7,167 nt of DNA from Halobacteriales archaeon (GCA_029941175.1 JAPYRM010000026.1:2688-9854); one strand, 5' to 3'; counted from the first letter of the stretch, positions 1-6,653 are shown. The notes: a model not told the origin generated them from the letters alone. Translations and numbers: made by a program.

Positions 1-48
1 GGCCACCCCCACCTCTTCTTGGAGGGCCACCCCCACCTCTTCTTGGAG
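1..48 (-). repeat. 24-bp tandem repeat coding for PPRRGGGG units
   Basis: Two identical 24-base units lie at 1-24 and 25-48 (each begins GGCCACCCCC on the plus strand). A third, degenerate copy from 49 lacks six bases, equivalent to two glycine codons. Because 24 is a multiple of three, the array keeps the helicase frame and encodes PPRRGGGG octads on the minus strand. It reaches the window edge, so the copy number is unknown. Identical units suggest recent slippage or unequal crossing-over in the C-terminal RNA-binding tail. Confidence 0.9.
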
Positions 49-1252
49 GGCCACCTCTTCTACGGCGTTTTGACCCGCGACTTTTGTTTGTATTCCCCTT
101 CTTGTTAAGTTCTCCTGGTTCAAAATCAAGTTGAGGCAAGGACCCTATATCGGGGGATTTAAAACGATAGTCAATACCCGCTTCTCTTTGTATTTTGCCA
201 TATTCTCTTTGTTGAGATTTTTGGACAAATGAGACTACAAGTCCTTCTGATCCCGCCCTAGCTGTTCGTCCACTACGGTGTTTGTAAGCTTTTCCATTTT
301 CAGGAGGATCGTAGTGAATGACACAGTTGACTCCCTCGATATCTATCCCTCTAGCAGCAACATCAGTGCAAATCAATGCTATAGATTTTCCACTACCGAA
401 TTCCTTCATGGATCGATCACGTTGGCCTTGACTTAGTCCCCCATGTAAAACGGAATTACTTATTCCCGCTTCATACATTTTTTTCCCAAGCTTATCCACG
501 CCCGCCCTGGTCCTGCAAAAAAGCATAGATCTACCACACTTACTTATGACTTCTACTGCAATGGTTACTTTTCCATGATTCTTCATGGTCCAGAAGAGAT
601 GTCGCATGCTCTCGATGCCTATATCTTCGGAGCCCACCCGAATATTGACTGGATTTTTTTGATACAGTCTAACTATCTCTGATACTTCATTATCTAGGGT
701 TGCACTGAACATAACCGTTTGACACTTTTTAGAACATTTATCTAGGATGCTGCGAACTGGTTTTATGAACCCCATATCCGCCATACGGTCTGCTTCGTCA
801 ACGACAACAACGTCTACATGTTCAAGTGAAAGAGAATTTCTATCGAGTAGATCAAGAAGACGACCGGGACATGCTACTACTATATCAACACCATTTTTCA
901 ATCCGCGAAGTTGAGGTTGATATGCCGTTCCACCATATATAGAAATGACGTCTCGATCGACAGATTTTGCTAAAGGACTGAGGACGTTTCGGATCTGTTC
1001 CGCCAATTCTCTTGTGGGTGTTAGAACCAAAGATGTTGGGCGTTTGGATTTAGCTTTTTTTGAACGTTCCAAAAGAGGGAGTCCAAATGCAAGAGTTTTT
1101 CCAGATCCTGTGGGCGCCCTACAACAAATATCTTTACCCAATATCGCTTCTGGAATTGTTTCCATTTGAACTTCAAATGGTTTTGTCAAACCTTGTTTCT
1201 CGAGGGCCTGTACCAAGTTGGGGGAAATGTCGAAATCAGAAAAACCAGCCAC
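1..1252 (-). CDS. DEAD-box ATP-dependent RNA helicase, C-terminus cut by window edge
   Basis: Unwinds or remodels RNA with ATP, probably in ribosome assembly, mRNA turnover or cold response; the exact substrate cannot be read from sequence. Reading from a GTG at 1252 gives 417 residues before the left edge. The full superfamily 2 motif set is in order: Q-motif region (FSDFDIS at 4-10, Gln29), motif I APTGSGKT (46-53), Ia PTRELA (79-84), CPGR (128-131), II DEAD (152-155), III SAT (183-185), IV MLFCRT (243-248), V around TDVAARGID (296-304) and VI HRSGRTARAG (325-334). Nothing catalytic is missing. From about residue 380 the protein turns basic and low-complexity (KRRRRGG, then PPRRGGGG repeats), an RGG-like disordered RNA-binding tail. 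GTG was chosen because it is the only usual start codon between the in-frame TGA just upstream and the conserved FSDF block; no Shine-Dalgarno precedes it. An out-of-frame ATG at 1331 may be the true start if there is a frameshift. The family call is very secure; the start is not. Confidence 0.95.
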   Translation of the reverse strand, partial: MAGFSDFDISPNLVQALEKQGLTKPFEVQMETIPEAILGKDICCRAPTGSGKTLAFGLPLLERSKKAKSKRPTSLVLTPTRELAEQIRNVLSPLAKSVDRDVISIYGGTAYQPQLRGLKNGVDIVVACPGRLLDLLDRNSLSLEHVDVVVVDEADRMADMGFIKPVRSILDKCSKKCQTVMFSATLDNEVSEIVRLYQKNPVNIRVGSEDIGIESMRHLFWTMKNHGKVTIAVEVISKCGRSMLFCRTRAGVDKLGKKMYEAGISNSVLHGGLSQGQRDRSMKEFGSGKSIALICTDVAARGIDIEGVNCVIHYDPPENGKAYKHRSGRTARAGSEGLVVSFVQKSQQREYGKIQREAGIDYRFKSPDIGSLPQLDFEPGELNKKGNTNKSRGSKRRRRGGPPRRGGGGPPRRGGGG

Positions 1253-1331
1253 TATACCGTGTTCTGGAGGTGCCTGTATATTTATCCTTGTCTTGATCGT
1301 CGTCGAACGTGTGTGTTCTCATTTGGTCCAT
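1236..1331 (-). other. Short acidic ORF overlapping the helicase start, possible displaced N-terminus
   Basis: ATG at 1331 opens a 31-codon ORF ending in TGA at 1236-1238. The peptide is hydrophilic and acidic (it includes FDDDQDKDK) and ends SGWFF. It overlaps the first 17 bases of the helicase CDS as called from GTG 1252, and the helicase frame is one base further on. A run of five A's on the plus strand (1240-1244, T's on the coding strand) sits at the junction; removing one base would fuse the peptide to the FSDFDIS block. TATA-like sequences 25-33 bases upstream suit a leaderless start at 1331. It could be the real N-terminus broken by a sequencing or true indel, a regulatory leader peptide, or meaningless. 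Confidence 0.4.
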
Positions 1332-1350
1332 TTTATAATATTTCCAACAC

Positions 1351-1368
1351 AAATTTATTACTTTAAAA
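1351..1368 (-). promoter_or_regulatory. Probable archaeal box A region for the helicase gene
   Basis: On the minus strand this stretch reads TTTTAAAG followed by TAATAAATTT. Their centres lie about 33 and 25 bases upstream of the ATG at 1331, near the usual 25-30 base distance between box A and an archaeal transcription start. This suggests a leaderless or near-leaderless transcript beginning near 1331. A second TATA-like run (TTATAAAA, around 1331-1340) would instead give a short leader ahead of GTG 1252. The choice is by eye only. Confidence 0.4.
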
Positions 1369-1395
1369 CATAATTTTTTCTGAATAAGGAAATTC

Positions 1396-1420
1396 TTATT
1401 AACCCTTAAACGAAAATAAC
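1396..1420 (+). promoter_or_regulatory. Probable archaeal promoter of the livJ-type gene
   Basis: The AT-rich block contains CCTTAAAC, with TTAAA at 1406-1410 centred about 25 bases before the ATG at 1433, the spacing expected for box A of a leaderless transcript. A second TATA-like stretch (CTTATTAA, 1395-1402) would give a leader of about 10 bases. There is no Shine-Dalgarno before the ATG (the preceding bases are CTACTGGTCTACT), which also favours leaderless translation. With the minus-strand box A nearby, 1332-1432 is a compact divergent promoter region; I see no clear operator palindrome in it. Confidence 0.45.
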
Positions 1421-1432
1421 TACTGGTCTACT

Positions 1433-2671
1433 ATGACACATATTATCAATCGACGAACTATGCTCAAAGGCATGGGTGTCGTCGGACTCACAACCCTTGC
1501 CGGATGTGCCGGCCTCCCTGGAGGGGCACCACAAGGACGAGATATAAAATTAGGACTCCTGATGGGAGTCACCGGTGGCCTTGCAGCACTAGGACCGCCT
1601 ATTGTACAAGGAGCAGAACTCGCAGCAAAACACGTAAACGATGCCGCAAATGGCTTCTCAGTCTCCAGTCAATTTGAAGATACTGGCACTGACCCAACCC
1701 AAGGTGTAAGCGGAGCAGAAGCATTAGTAAATGCAGGTTACCCCATGATCTGTGGGGCTTTATCCTCCAGTGTTACTATTGCAGCAGCAGAAACTGTATG
1801 TATCCCTAACGGGGTAGTTATGTGTTCTGCAGCAAGTACCTCTGCTGCTCTCACAACCATGGATGACAACGATTTATTCTTTAGAACTCCCCCAACTGAC
1901 GCACTCCAATCACTCGTATTGGCAGATGTGATTAAAGACACCTTAGGAGATTCAACCGCATCCACATTGTTCCTCAACAATGATTACGGATCTTTACTCA
2001 GTGATGGGTTTGTAGCCGCGTTCGAAGCAAACGGTGGAACTGTCCAAGAACAAGTTTCTTTCGAGAAACAACAACCATCGTACGTTGCACAGCTGCAAAA
2101 AGCACTAGCAGGAAGTCCAGATGCCCTCTTGATCATTGGGTACCCTGAGAGTGGTGTACAGATACTCCGTGACTTCTACGCGGATCACGATTCTAGTGTA
2201 GATATTCTAGTCACAGACGGTCTATACGATCAAGAGCTACCCGGAAAAGTTGGAAACGATCTAGCCAATGTTACTGGCACCTCTCCAATGCCCTCCGGAC
2301 CCGGAAAAGACTTCTTCGACACCGAGTTCGAAGCCGCATTTGGAGCTGCACCTTCTGTCAGTTACTGTGGATATGCATACGACGCAGCAGCAGTACTTAT
2401 CCTAGCCAACGCAGCAGCAGGTTCAAATGACGGAGTTGCTATAAGCAAACAAATGAGAAAAATAGCCAACCCTGGAGGCGAAGTTGTAACGCCTCAAAAT
2501 CTAGCCGAGGGTGTCGTCATGGCAGCTTCAGGTGAAGATATAGACTATCAAGGTGCTTCCAGTGCTGTTGATTTCGATGACAATGGTGATCTCGGAGCTG
2601 CAACCTATGAGTACTTTAAGTGGGGCAGCAGCGGAATAGAAACCATCGAATCCATCAACTACGGTTCCTAA
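1433..2671 (+). CDS. livJ: Branched-chain amino acid type ABC transporter substrate-binding lipoprotein
   Basis: Extracellular receptor of a HAAT-family ABC importer, 412 residues. It captures a solute, probably a branched-chain or other amino acid or an amide, and passes it to the LivH/LivM permeases. The N-terminus has a twin-arginine motif (R7R8 in NRRTMLKG), a short hydrophobic stretch and a lipobox LAG/C with Cys25, so it is likely exported folded by Tat and lipid-anchored. The mature part is a type I periplasmic-binding fold (Peripla_BP_6 style): DIKLGLLMGVTGG (37-49), ALGPPIVQGAELA (52-64), a ligand-loop-like GALSSSVTIA (108-117) and the family ending near DYQGASSAVDFDDNGD (371-386). 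Four further cysteines sit at 107, 123, 131 and 312. By hand count the mature protein has about 48 Asp/Glu against about 14 Lys/Arg, a strongly acidic surface. It converges on the livHMGF operon, its presumed partner, but has its own promoter. The family is secure; the ligand is not. Confidence 0.95.
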   Translation: MTHIINRRTMLKGMGVVGLTTLAGCAGLPGGAPQGRDIKLGLLMGVTGGLAALGPPIVQGAELAAKHVNDAANGFSVSSQFEDTGTDPTQGVSGAEALVNAGYPMICGALSSSVTIAAAETVCIPNGVVMCSAASTSAALTTMDDNDLFFRTPPTDALQSLVLADVIKDTLGDSTASTLFLNNDYGSLLSDGFVAAFEANGGTVQEQVSFEKQQPSYVAQLQKALAGSPDALLIIGYPESGVQILRDFYADHDSSVDILVTDGLYDQELPGKVGNDLANVTGTSPMPSGPGKDFFDTEFEAAFGAAPSVSYCGYAYDAAAVLILANAAAGSNDGVAISKQMRKIANPGGEVVTPQNLAEGVVMAASGEDIDYQGASSAVDFDDNGDLGAATYEYFKWGSSGIETIESINYGS

Positions 2672-2683
2672 AACTAGTTCGCA

Positions 2684-2712
2684 AGCGGACAATCCGCTCA
2701 TTTTTTATTTTT
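2684..2712 (+). terminator. Hairpin plus T-tract at the convergent livJ/livF junction
   Basis: A perfect 6-base stem (AGCGGA at 2684-2689, TCCGCT at 2693-2698) with a 3-base loop is followed by CATTTTTTATTTTTC (2699-2713). It lies 12 bases after the livJ stop and just before the end of livF on the other strand. T-tracts alone can terminate archaeal transcription; the stem may add to this. On the minus strand the hairpin is followed only by a weak TTTT some bases later, so it probably serves livJ mainly, with livF transcripts possibly running into antisense of livJ. Confidence 0.5.
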
Positions 2713-2714
2713 CT

Positions 2715-3419
2715 TTATCCTCCAAGAAACTCTTTTTTAACATGTTCATCATTGAGCAGTGCTTCTCCTGTATCTGAAAATCTATCTTCTCCTTGAACTA
2801 GTACATAGCCACGATCACACCGCCGAAGGGCCTCTTTTGCATTTTGTTCAACCATCAAAATGGCAGTTCCACTTTCTCTAATCCGATCAACATACTCAAA
2901 ATTTTCTTTTACTAGATCTGGTGCCAACCCCGCACTAGGCTCATCTAACATCAATAATTTTGGACTCAATACCAAGGCCCTAGCCATGGCAACCATCTGT
3001 TGTTGCCCTCCCGATAATGTATATGTTTTATCATTCCGTTTCGATTGTAACATTGGAAACTGGTCAAACAATTCTTGTATCCGTTCTTCCTTTCCCTCTT
3101 TCATGGTGTACCCCCCGAGCTCTAGATTTTCTCGCACGGTGAGATTTGGAAATACATTTTCATTTTGAGGAACGTAACTTATTCCCAATTTGATTATTTC
3201 TTCAGTTGGGAACTTACTAATATCCGATCCTTCATAAATAATTTCACCGTCTATATACTTAGTTAGTCCAAATATTGATTTCATCACCGTTGACTTTCCT
3301 GCTCCGTTTGGACCAACTATTGCAACATACTCTCCCTCTTCAACTATTATATTCACCTTTTCTAAAATTCGAAGATCTCCATACCCTGCAACTAAATTTT
3401 TTACATTCAACAATGTCAT
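2715..3419 (-). CDS. livF: Branched-chain amino acid type ABC transporter ATPase LivF
   Basis: One of the two cytoplasmic ATPases that power the LivHM importer, 234 residues, the normal LivF length. Motifs: Walker A GPNGAGKST (36-44), Q-loop Q85 in YVPQNENVFPNLTV, signature LSGGQ (135-139), Walker B LLMLDE (155-160) and D-loop SAGLAPD (162-168). The switch position is Gln192 (VEQN) rather than His; this is the LivF norm, not a defect, and separates it from LivG. The C-terminal GYVLVQG element is also typical. It is the last gene of the operon; its ATG overlaps the livG stop in ATGA, and a good ribosome site lies 7 bases upstream inside livG. It is lysine-rich and AT-rich like the rest of the operon. 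Confidence 0.96.
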   Translation of the reverse strand: MTLLNVKNLVAGYGDLRILEKVNIIVEEGEYVAIVGPNGAGKSTVMKSIFGLTKYIDGEIIYEGSDISKFPTEEIIKLGISYVPQNENVFPNLTVRENLELGGYTMKEGKEERIQELFDQFPMLQSKRNDKTYTLSGGQQQMVAMARALVLSPKLLMLDEPSAGLAPDLVKENFEYVDRIRESGTAILMVEQNAKEALRRCDRGYVLVQGEDRFSDTGEALLNDEHVKKEFLGG

Positions 3420-4237
3420 TCAGAACCACCTAGATATGCATCTATGACCCTTTCATTAGTCGAAATTTCAGACGGTGTTCCTTCTAATATTACTCCTCCA
3501 TTGTGCATCACAATAATCGGATTGCAATGGTTCATGACAACGTCCATATCGTGTTCCACCAAAAGGAATGTATACCCCTTTTTACTCAATTTTTTTATCA
3601 GCGTTATAATCTGATTTTTCAAAGTGGGATTCACCCCTGCCATTGGCTCGTCTAGTAGTATCATCGATGGGTCCATCATCATCACTCTAGCCATCTCTAG
3701 CAATTTCCGTTGTCCTCCTGATAGATTCCCCGCATATTCGTTGGCTAGTTTGTCCAAATGAAATATGTCCAGAGTTTCCCAAGCTTTCTCTAACATTTCT
3801 TCTTCTTGACTTTCCACTCTCTTTCTGCCCTTACTCAATAACACATTCGATAATTGCTCACCCATTTGATTTTTCGGAGCCAACATGACATTTTCCATCA
3901 CCGTCATTTCTTTGAGCTCTCGTGTTATTTGAAATGTGCGGACAAGTCCTATATTTGCAATTTGATACGGTCTTTTCCTTGTTATATCTTCTCCATTAAA
4001 TTTAACAACTCCAGTGTCCGAACTGGTAACTCCTGTTATCAGGTCGAACGTTGTCGATTTACCTGCCCCATTGGGGCCTATTAACCCTGTAATCGATCCC
4101 TTCTCAACCGAAAAACTCACATTATTTACTGCAGAAATTCCTCCAAATTTTTTACCAATTTTTTCCACTTTTAATGGGTATTTTTTTGCGGATTTTTTTC
4201 GCCCACTTAGCTTCCTTTTTACTTTAGAACTACTCAT
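3416..4237 (-). CDS. livG: Branched-chain amino acid type ABC transporter ATPase LivG
   Basis: Second ATPase of the importer, expected to pair with LivF under the LivH/LivM membrane core. 273 residues. Motifs: Walker A GPNGAGKST (54-62), Q-loop Q103 in RTFQITREL, signature LSGGQ (172-176), Walker B MILLDE (192-197), D-loop MAGVNP (199-204) and switch His229 in LLVEHDMDVVM, the LivG signature. The C-terminal region ending DAYLGG is the usual LivG tail. The ABC domain starts near residue 21 (PLKVEKIGKKFGG); the first 20 residues are an extra, highly basic leader (SKVKRKLSGRKKSAKK) beyond the usual LivG start. The start is supported by a GGAGG-type ribosome site and the ATGA overlap with livM. 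No Met lies between residue 1 and the domain, so a shorter form would need a non-ATG start. Confidence 0.96.
   Translation of the reverse strand: MSSSKVKRKLSGRKKSAKKYPLKVEKIGKKFGGISAVNNVSFSVEKGSITGLIGPNGAGKSTTFDLITGVTSSDTGVVKFNGEDITRKRPYQIANIGLVRTFQITRELKEMTVMENVMLAPKNQMGEQLSNVLLSKGRKRVESQEEEMLEKAWETLDIFHLDKLANEYAGNLSGGQRKLLEMARVMMMDPSMILLDEPMAGVNPTLKNQIITLIKKLSKKGYTFLLVEHDMDVVMNHCNPIIVMHNGGVILEGTPSEISTNERVIDAYLGGSE
3427..3431 (-). promoter_or_regulatory. Shine-Dalgarno of livF inside the livG end
   Basis: The minus strand reads AGGTGGTTCTGAATG. AGGTG pairs with the archaeal 16S rRNA tail at 7 bases from the livF ATG. It supports that start and shows that internal operon genes use Shine-Dalgarno initiation while the leading genes here appear leaderless. 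Confidence 0.6.
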
Positions 4238-5526
4238 GCTTCTTTCCCCTCCCTTGTTTCTGTAACAGGGCGTCTAGATATGTCAATACTAGCTGCCAGT
4301 TCCTTCCTATCTCCCAACAATCCATCGGGCCTATTTTGTATTATATAAACCAAAACCAATCCTAAAAATACCACTCTCAAAGATGATATATTTGCCAAGG
4401 AATATGATATAAACGGTTCAAAATCCAAGGACGAAATTGGAATCATTGCCTCTATAATTGAGTTTGGAGCTTTATCAAATTTGAATACATGCATGATCAC
4501 TCGGCGGACAAAATTTGGACCCTCAAAAAGTAAACTAGCAAATACAACCCCTCCTATGACACTACCCGTATTTGACCCAGAACCTCCAATTATCAATGCA
4601 ATAAAAATATAAAATGTCAATATCGGCTGAAATGTAGTTGGATTTGTGTATCCATAACTCCCTTGCCAAAGAATCCCTGCCAAACCCATCAAACCGCACC
4701 CTATGGCAAACACTTTCATCTTGTATATGTCTGTATTTTTTCCCAATGCATTCGCAACCAGCTCATCCTCTCGAATAGCTTTTAGAACTCTACCAAATGG
4801 GGAGTTTCCTATCCGATACGTCACCACATAAAACAATCCCACAATGAATATTAATACGATTGCATACGTCCACGAAACTACCACTGAAGACTGAACTTGT
4901 ACGATTTCAAAAAATCCAAAAATATATTCCCCCACGATAGTTTTACCCAACCCCATATTACTTGGATCTATATAGTACAAACCTCTGATTGGATTCATTG
5001 GTAAATGGATTCCTCTGCCTGCCCCCGTTCCCATTTCAACCCCTGCTATCGAGAACGTTTTAAACGTCAGGGCATTCGCGGTATATCTTATGATCTCTGC
5101 AAATCCAATAGTAACAATCGCTAGATAATCTGCTTTTAATTTCAGCGTTGGAATTGATATAAGCAATCCCAATAAACCTGACACTAATACTCCTCCGACA
5201 ATTCCAATTGGGAGTGGTAATCCTAATCCTGGAATTAGTCCATTAGGGTCTCCTGTTATTATTGCCATTGTGTACACGCCACTCAGCATGAACCCCGCCA
5301 CACCAATATTGAATATTCCTGCATATCCCCATTGGAGATTTAATGCAAGCACCACCATTGCATACACTGCAGATAAAAACATTATTCTTTGTATGGTATT
5401 GACAGTGCCATTGAAATCTAATCCCAAAATCATTGCTACTATTATAAACAAAAACGAAATCCCAACAAATGTACTAACTACTATTCTGACATCATTTTTC
5501 AACAACATTTCTATATCAAATTTCAT
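4234..5526 (-). CDS. livM: Branched-chain amino acid type ABC transporter permease LivM
   Basis: One of two membrane subunits forming the substrate channel, 430 residues, at the long end of LivM (E. coli LivM is about 425). Hydrophobic segments lie near 15-35, 48-66, 70-91, 105-126, 134-152, 218-236, 272-288, 302-315, 322-334 and 383-396. Family signatures: ALNLQWGYAGIFNIGVAGFM (61-80), the ATPase-coupling loop GRVLKAIREDELVANALG (245-262), IGGSGSNTGSVIGG (313-326) and the closing QNRPDGLLGDR (397-407). Two non-membrane stretches stand out: about 160-215 after the fifth segment, and 335-380 with an amphipathic FVRRVIMHVFKFDKAPNS. The hydrophilic tail (408-430) is charged and cytoplasmic. The ATG overlaps the livH stop by 4 bases. 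Very sure of the family; segment ends are by eye. Confidence 0.95.
   Translation of the reverse strand: MKFDIEMLLKNDVRIVVSTFVGISFLFIIVAMILGLDFNGTVNTIQRIMFLSAVYAMVVLALNLQWGYAGIFNIGVAGFMLSGVYTMAIITGDPNGLIPGLGLPLPIGIVGGVLVSGLLGLLISIPTLKLKADYLAIVTIGFAEIIRYTANALTFKTFSIAGVEMGTGAGRGIHLPMNPIRGLYYIDPSNMGLGKTIVGEYIFGFFEIVQVQSSVVVSWTYAIVLIFIVGLFYVVTYRIGNSPFGRVLKAIREDELVANALGKNTDIYKMKVFAIGCGLMGLAGILWQGSYGYTNPTTFQPILTFYIFIALIIGGSGSNTGSVIGGVVFASLLFEGPNFVRRVIMHVFKFDKAPNSIIEAMIPISSLDFEPFISYSLANISSLRVVFLGLVLVYIIQNRPDGLLGDRKELAASIDISRRPVTETREGKEA
4246..4253 (-). promoter_or_regulatory. Shine-Dalgarno of livG inside the livM end
   Basis: The minus strand reads GGGAGGGG, containing GGAGG about 10 bases before the livG ATG at 4237. 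It supports the start that includes the basic N-terminal leader. The equivalent site for livM is weaker (AAAGGGG, with GGGG at 5537-5540, also 10 bases from the ATG at 5526). Confidence 0.55.
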
Positions 5527-6653
5527 GCCGTTGTGACCCCTTTGAACAAACCTTCTGGTTTATATAACAGAACTAGTATCATCACACTAAATACCGCCAC
5601 GTTGGCCAAATCTGCAGGTATCCAAATCAATGAAATCGTGCTCGTAAGTCCAATAACTAGTCCTCCTGCTATGGCCCCATATACAGATCCAATTCCTCCT
5701 ATTATGACCGCCGCAAAAATAAACAATAAGAGTATCCACCCAAACTGAAATGAAATAGTTCCCCTCTCTAGCGTTATCAGGAACCCTGCTGCTCCCGTTA
5801 ATGCACCCCCAATGATCCACGTGGCTCGAACAACTTTCTCCGTTGGTATTCCTGTGATGAGTGCCAAATCTCTATTATCTGCCATTGCCCGCATAGCCTT
5901 TCCTAGCGTACTATATTGTAAGAATACATGTACACTAACCATCAGTGCAATCGCAACTAGAACTAATGTTATTTCGCCCAAATCTATTTGCACCGATCCT
6001 GTGCCAACTGGAACTGAATATGATGCTGTAAGACTAGCCGCCGTCAACCCTCTGTTCTGCGTTTTAAACACGAAAGCTAGTCCATAACGCAACGCAAGAG
6101 CAATGCCAATGCTTGCAATCAACAAAGTAATACCATCATTGTGGTGCCTCATCGGACGAAAAACAAAACGATCAATAAATAGTGTTAATAAAATCGTTCC
6201 CACTATTGCAGCAACCAAACCGAATAATATTATCACCGGGGTCGTAGAAACACTTATGCCCAATTCGGTCACGTTTATTGGTTTCCCCGCTCCAACTAGT
6301 AGTAAATTTTTCATATCGAATTTACCCACTCCTGCCACTGCAAAAACAGCAACCCATCCTGAAAATCCCCCTGCAGTAATCATATCCCCATGAGCGAAAT
6401 TTGCAAATTTAAGTATGCTATATGTCAAAGACAATCCCACTCCTGCAAGTCCTATTGCCAACCCAACTACCAATCCATCCCACAAATACGTGGCTACAAC
6501 TTGAGATTCATTTTTTCCTATTATCAATCGAAAAACAAGATCTAACAGTAATATAACTATGCTTAGAAAAACGATTGCAGTGCCTCGATCCTTTTGGACT
6601 TTTTCACGCAATATGTTATAATATCTTATCATTCCTATGCTATACGCACACAT
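5523..6653 (-). CDS. livH: Branched-chain amino acid type ABC transporter permease LivH
   Basis: First gene of the operon and the other membrane subunit of the channel, 376 residues from ATG 6653. The LivH core begins near residue 57: DGLVVGLAIGLAGVGLSLTY, then the signature KFANFAHGDM (82-91). Later come RFVFRPMRHHND (162-173), the ATPase-coupling loop GKAMRAMADNRDLALITGI (251-269), IIGGIGSVYGAIAGG (317-331) and the closing LYKPEGLFKG (363-372). Most bacterial LivH proteins are near 300 residues; the surplus is an N-terminal part of about 55 residues with one additional hydrophobic segment (26-46). A second in-frame ATG at 6632 (residue 8, MIRYYNILREK) is an equally possible start, and neither has a convincing Shine-Dalgarno. 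The stop lies inside the livM start (ATGA). Confidence 0.95.
   Translation of the reverse strand: MCAYSIGMIRYYNILREKVQKDRGTAIVFLSIVILLLDLVFRLIIGKNESQVVATYLWDGLVVGLAIGLAGVGLSLTYSILKFANFAHGDMITAGGFSGWVAVFAVAGVGKFDMKNLLLVGAGKPINVTELGISVSTTPVIILFGLVAAIVGTILLTLFIDRFVFRPMRHHNDGITLLIASIGIALALRYGLAFVFKTQNRGLTAASLTASYSVPVGTGSVQIDLGEITLVLVAIALMVSVHVFLQYSTLGKAMRAMADNRDLALITGIPTEKVVRATWIIGGALTGAAGFLITLERGTISFQFGWILLLFIFAAVIIGGIGSVYGAIAGGLVIGLTSTISLIWIPADLANVAVFSVMILVLLYKPEGLFKGVTTA

Noticed and set aside
1..67. CRISPR-like direct repeats
   Set aside because: The 24-base units are directly adjacent without spacers and stay in the helicase frame, so they are a coding tandem repeat.
945..1366. Three overlapping plus-strand ORFs of 66-78 codons
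   Set aside because: They lie antisense to the helicase and its 5' region, show no family motifs, and the minus strand has a continuous DEAD-box reading with all motifs.
1253..1432. Possible small RNA or operator in the 180-base gap between the helicase CDS and livJ
   Set aside because: Apart from TATA-like boxes and the short acidic ORF, I found no convincing hairpin, repeat or RNA family signature.
1738..1980. 80-codon minus-strand ORF inside livJ
   Set aside because: It is a shadow of the livJ coding sequence, with no recognisable domain and no promoter or ribosome site.
2896..2898. LivF lacks the ABC switch histidine (Gln192 near this position)
   Set aside because: A VEQN motif at this place is normal for the LivF family, so it is not a loss of function.
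2860..6393. Several plus-strand ORFs of 71-102 codons (for example 2860-3168, 4014-4265, 6103-6393) and one minus-strand ORF (5587-5820)
   Set aside because: All overlap liv genes whose proteins match their families over the full length; the alternative translations look random or are artefacts of membrane-protein codons.
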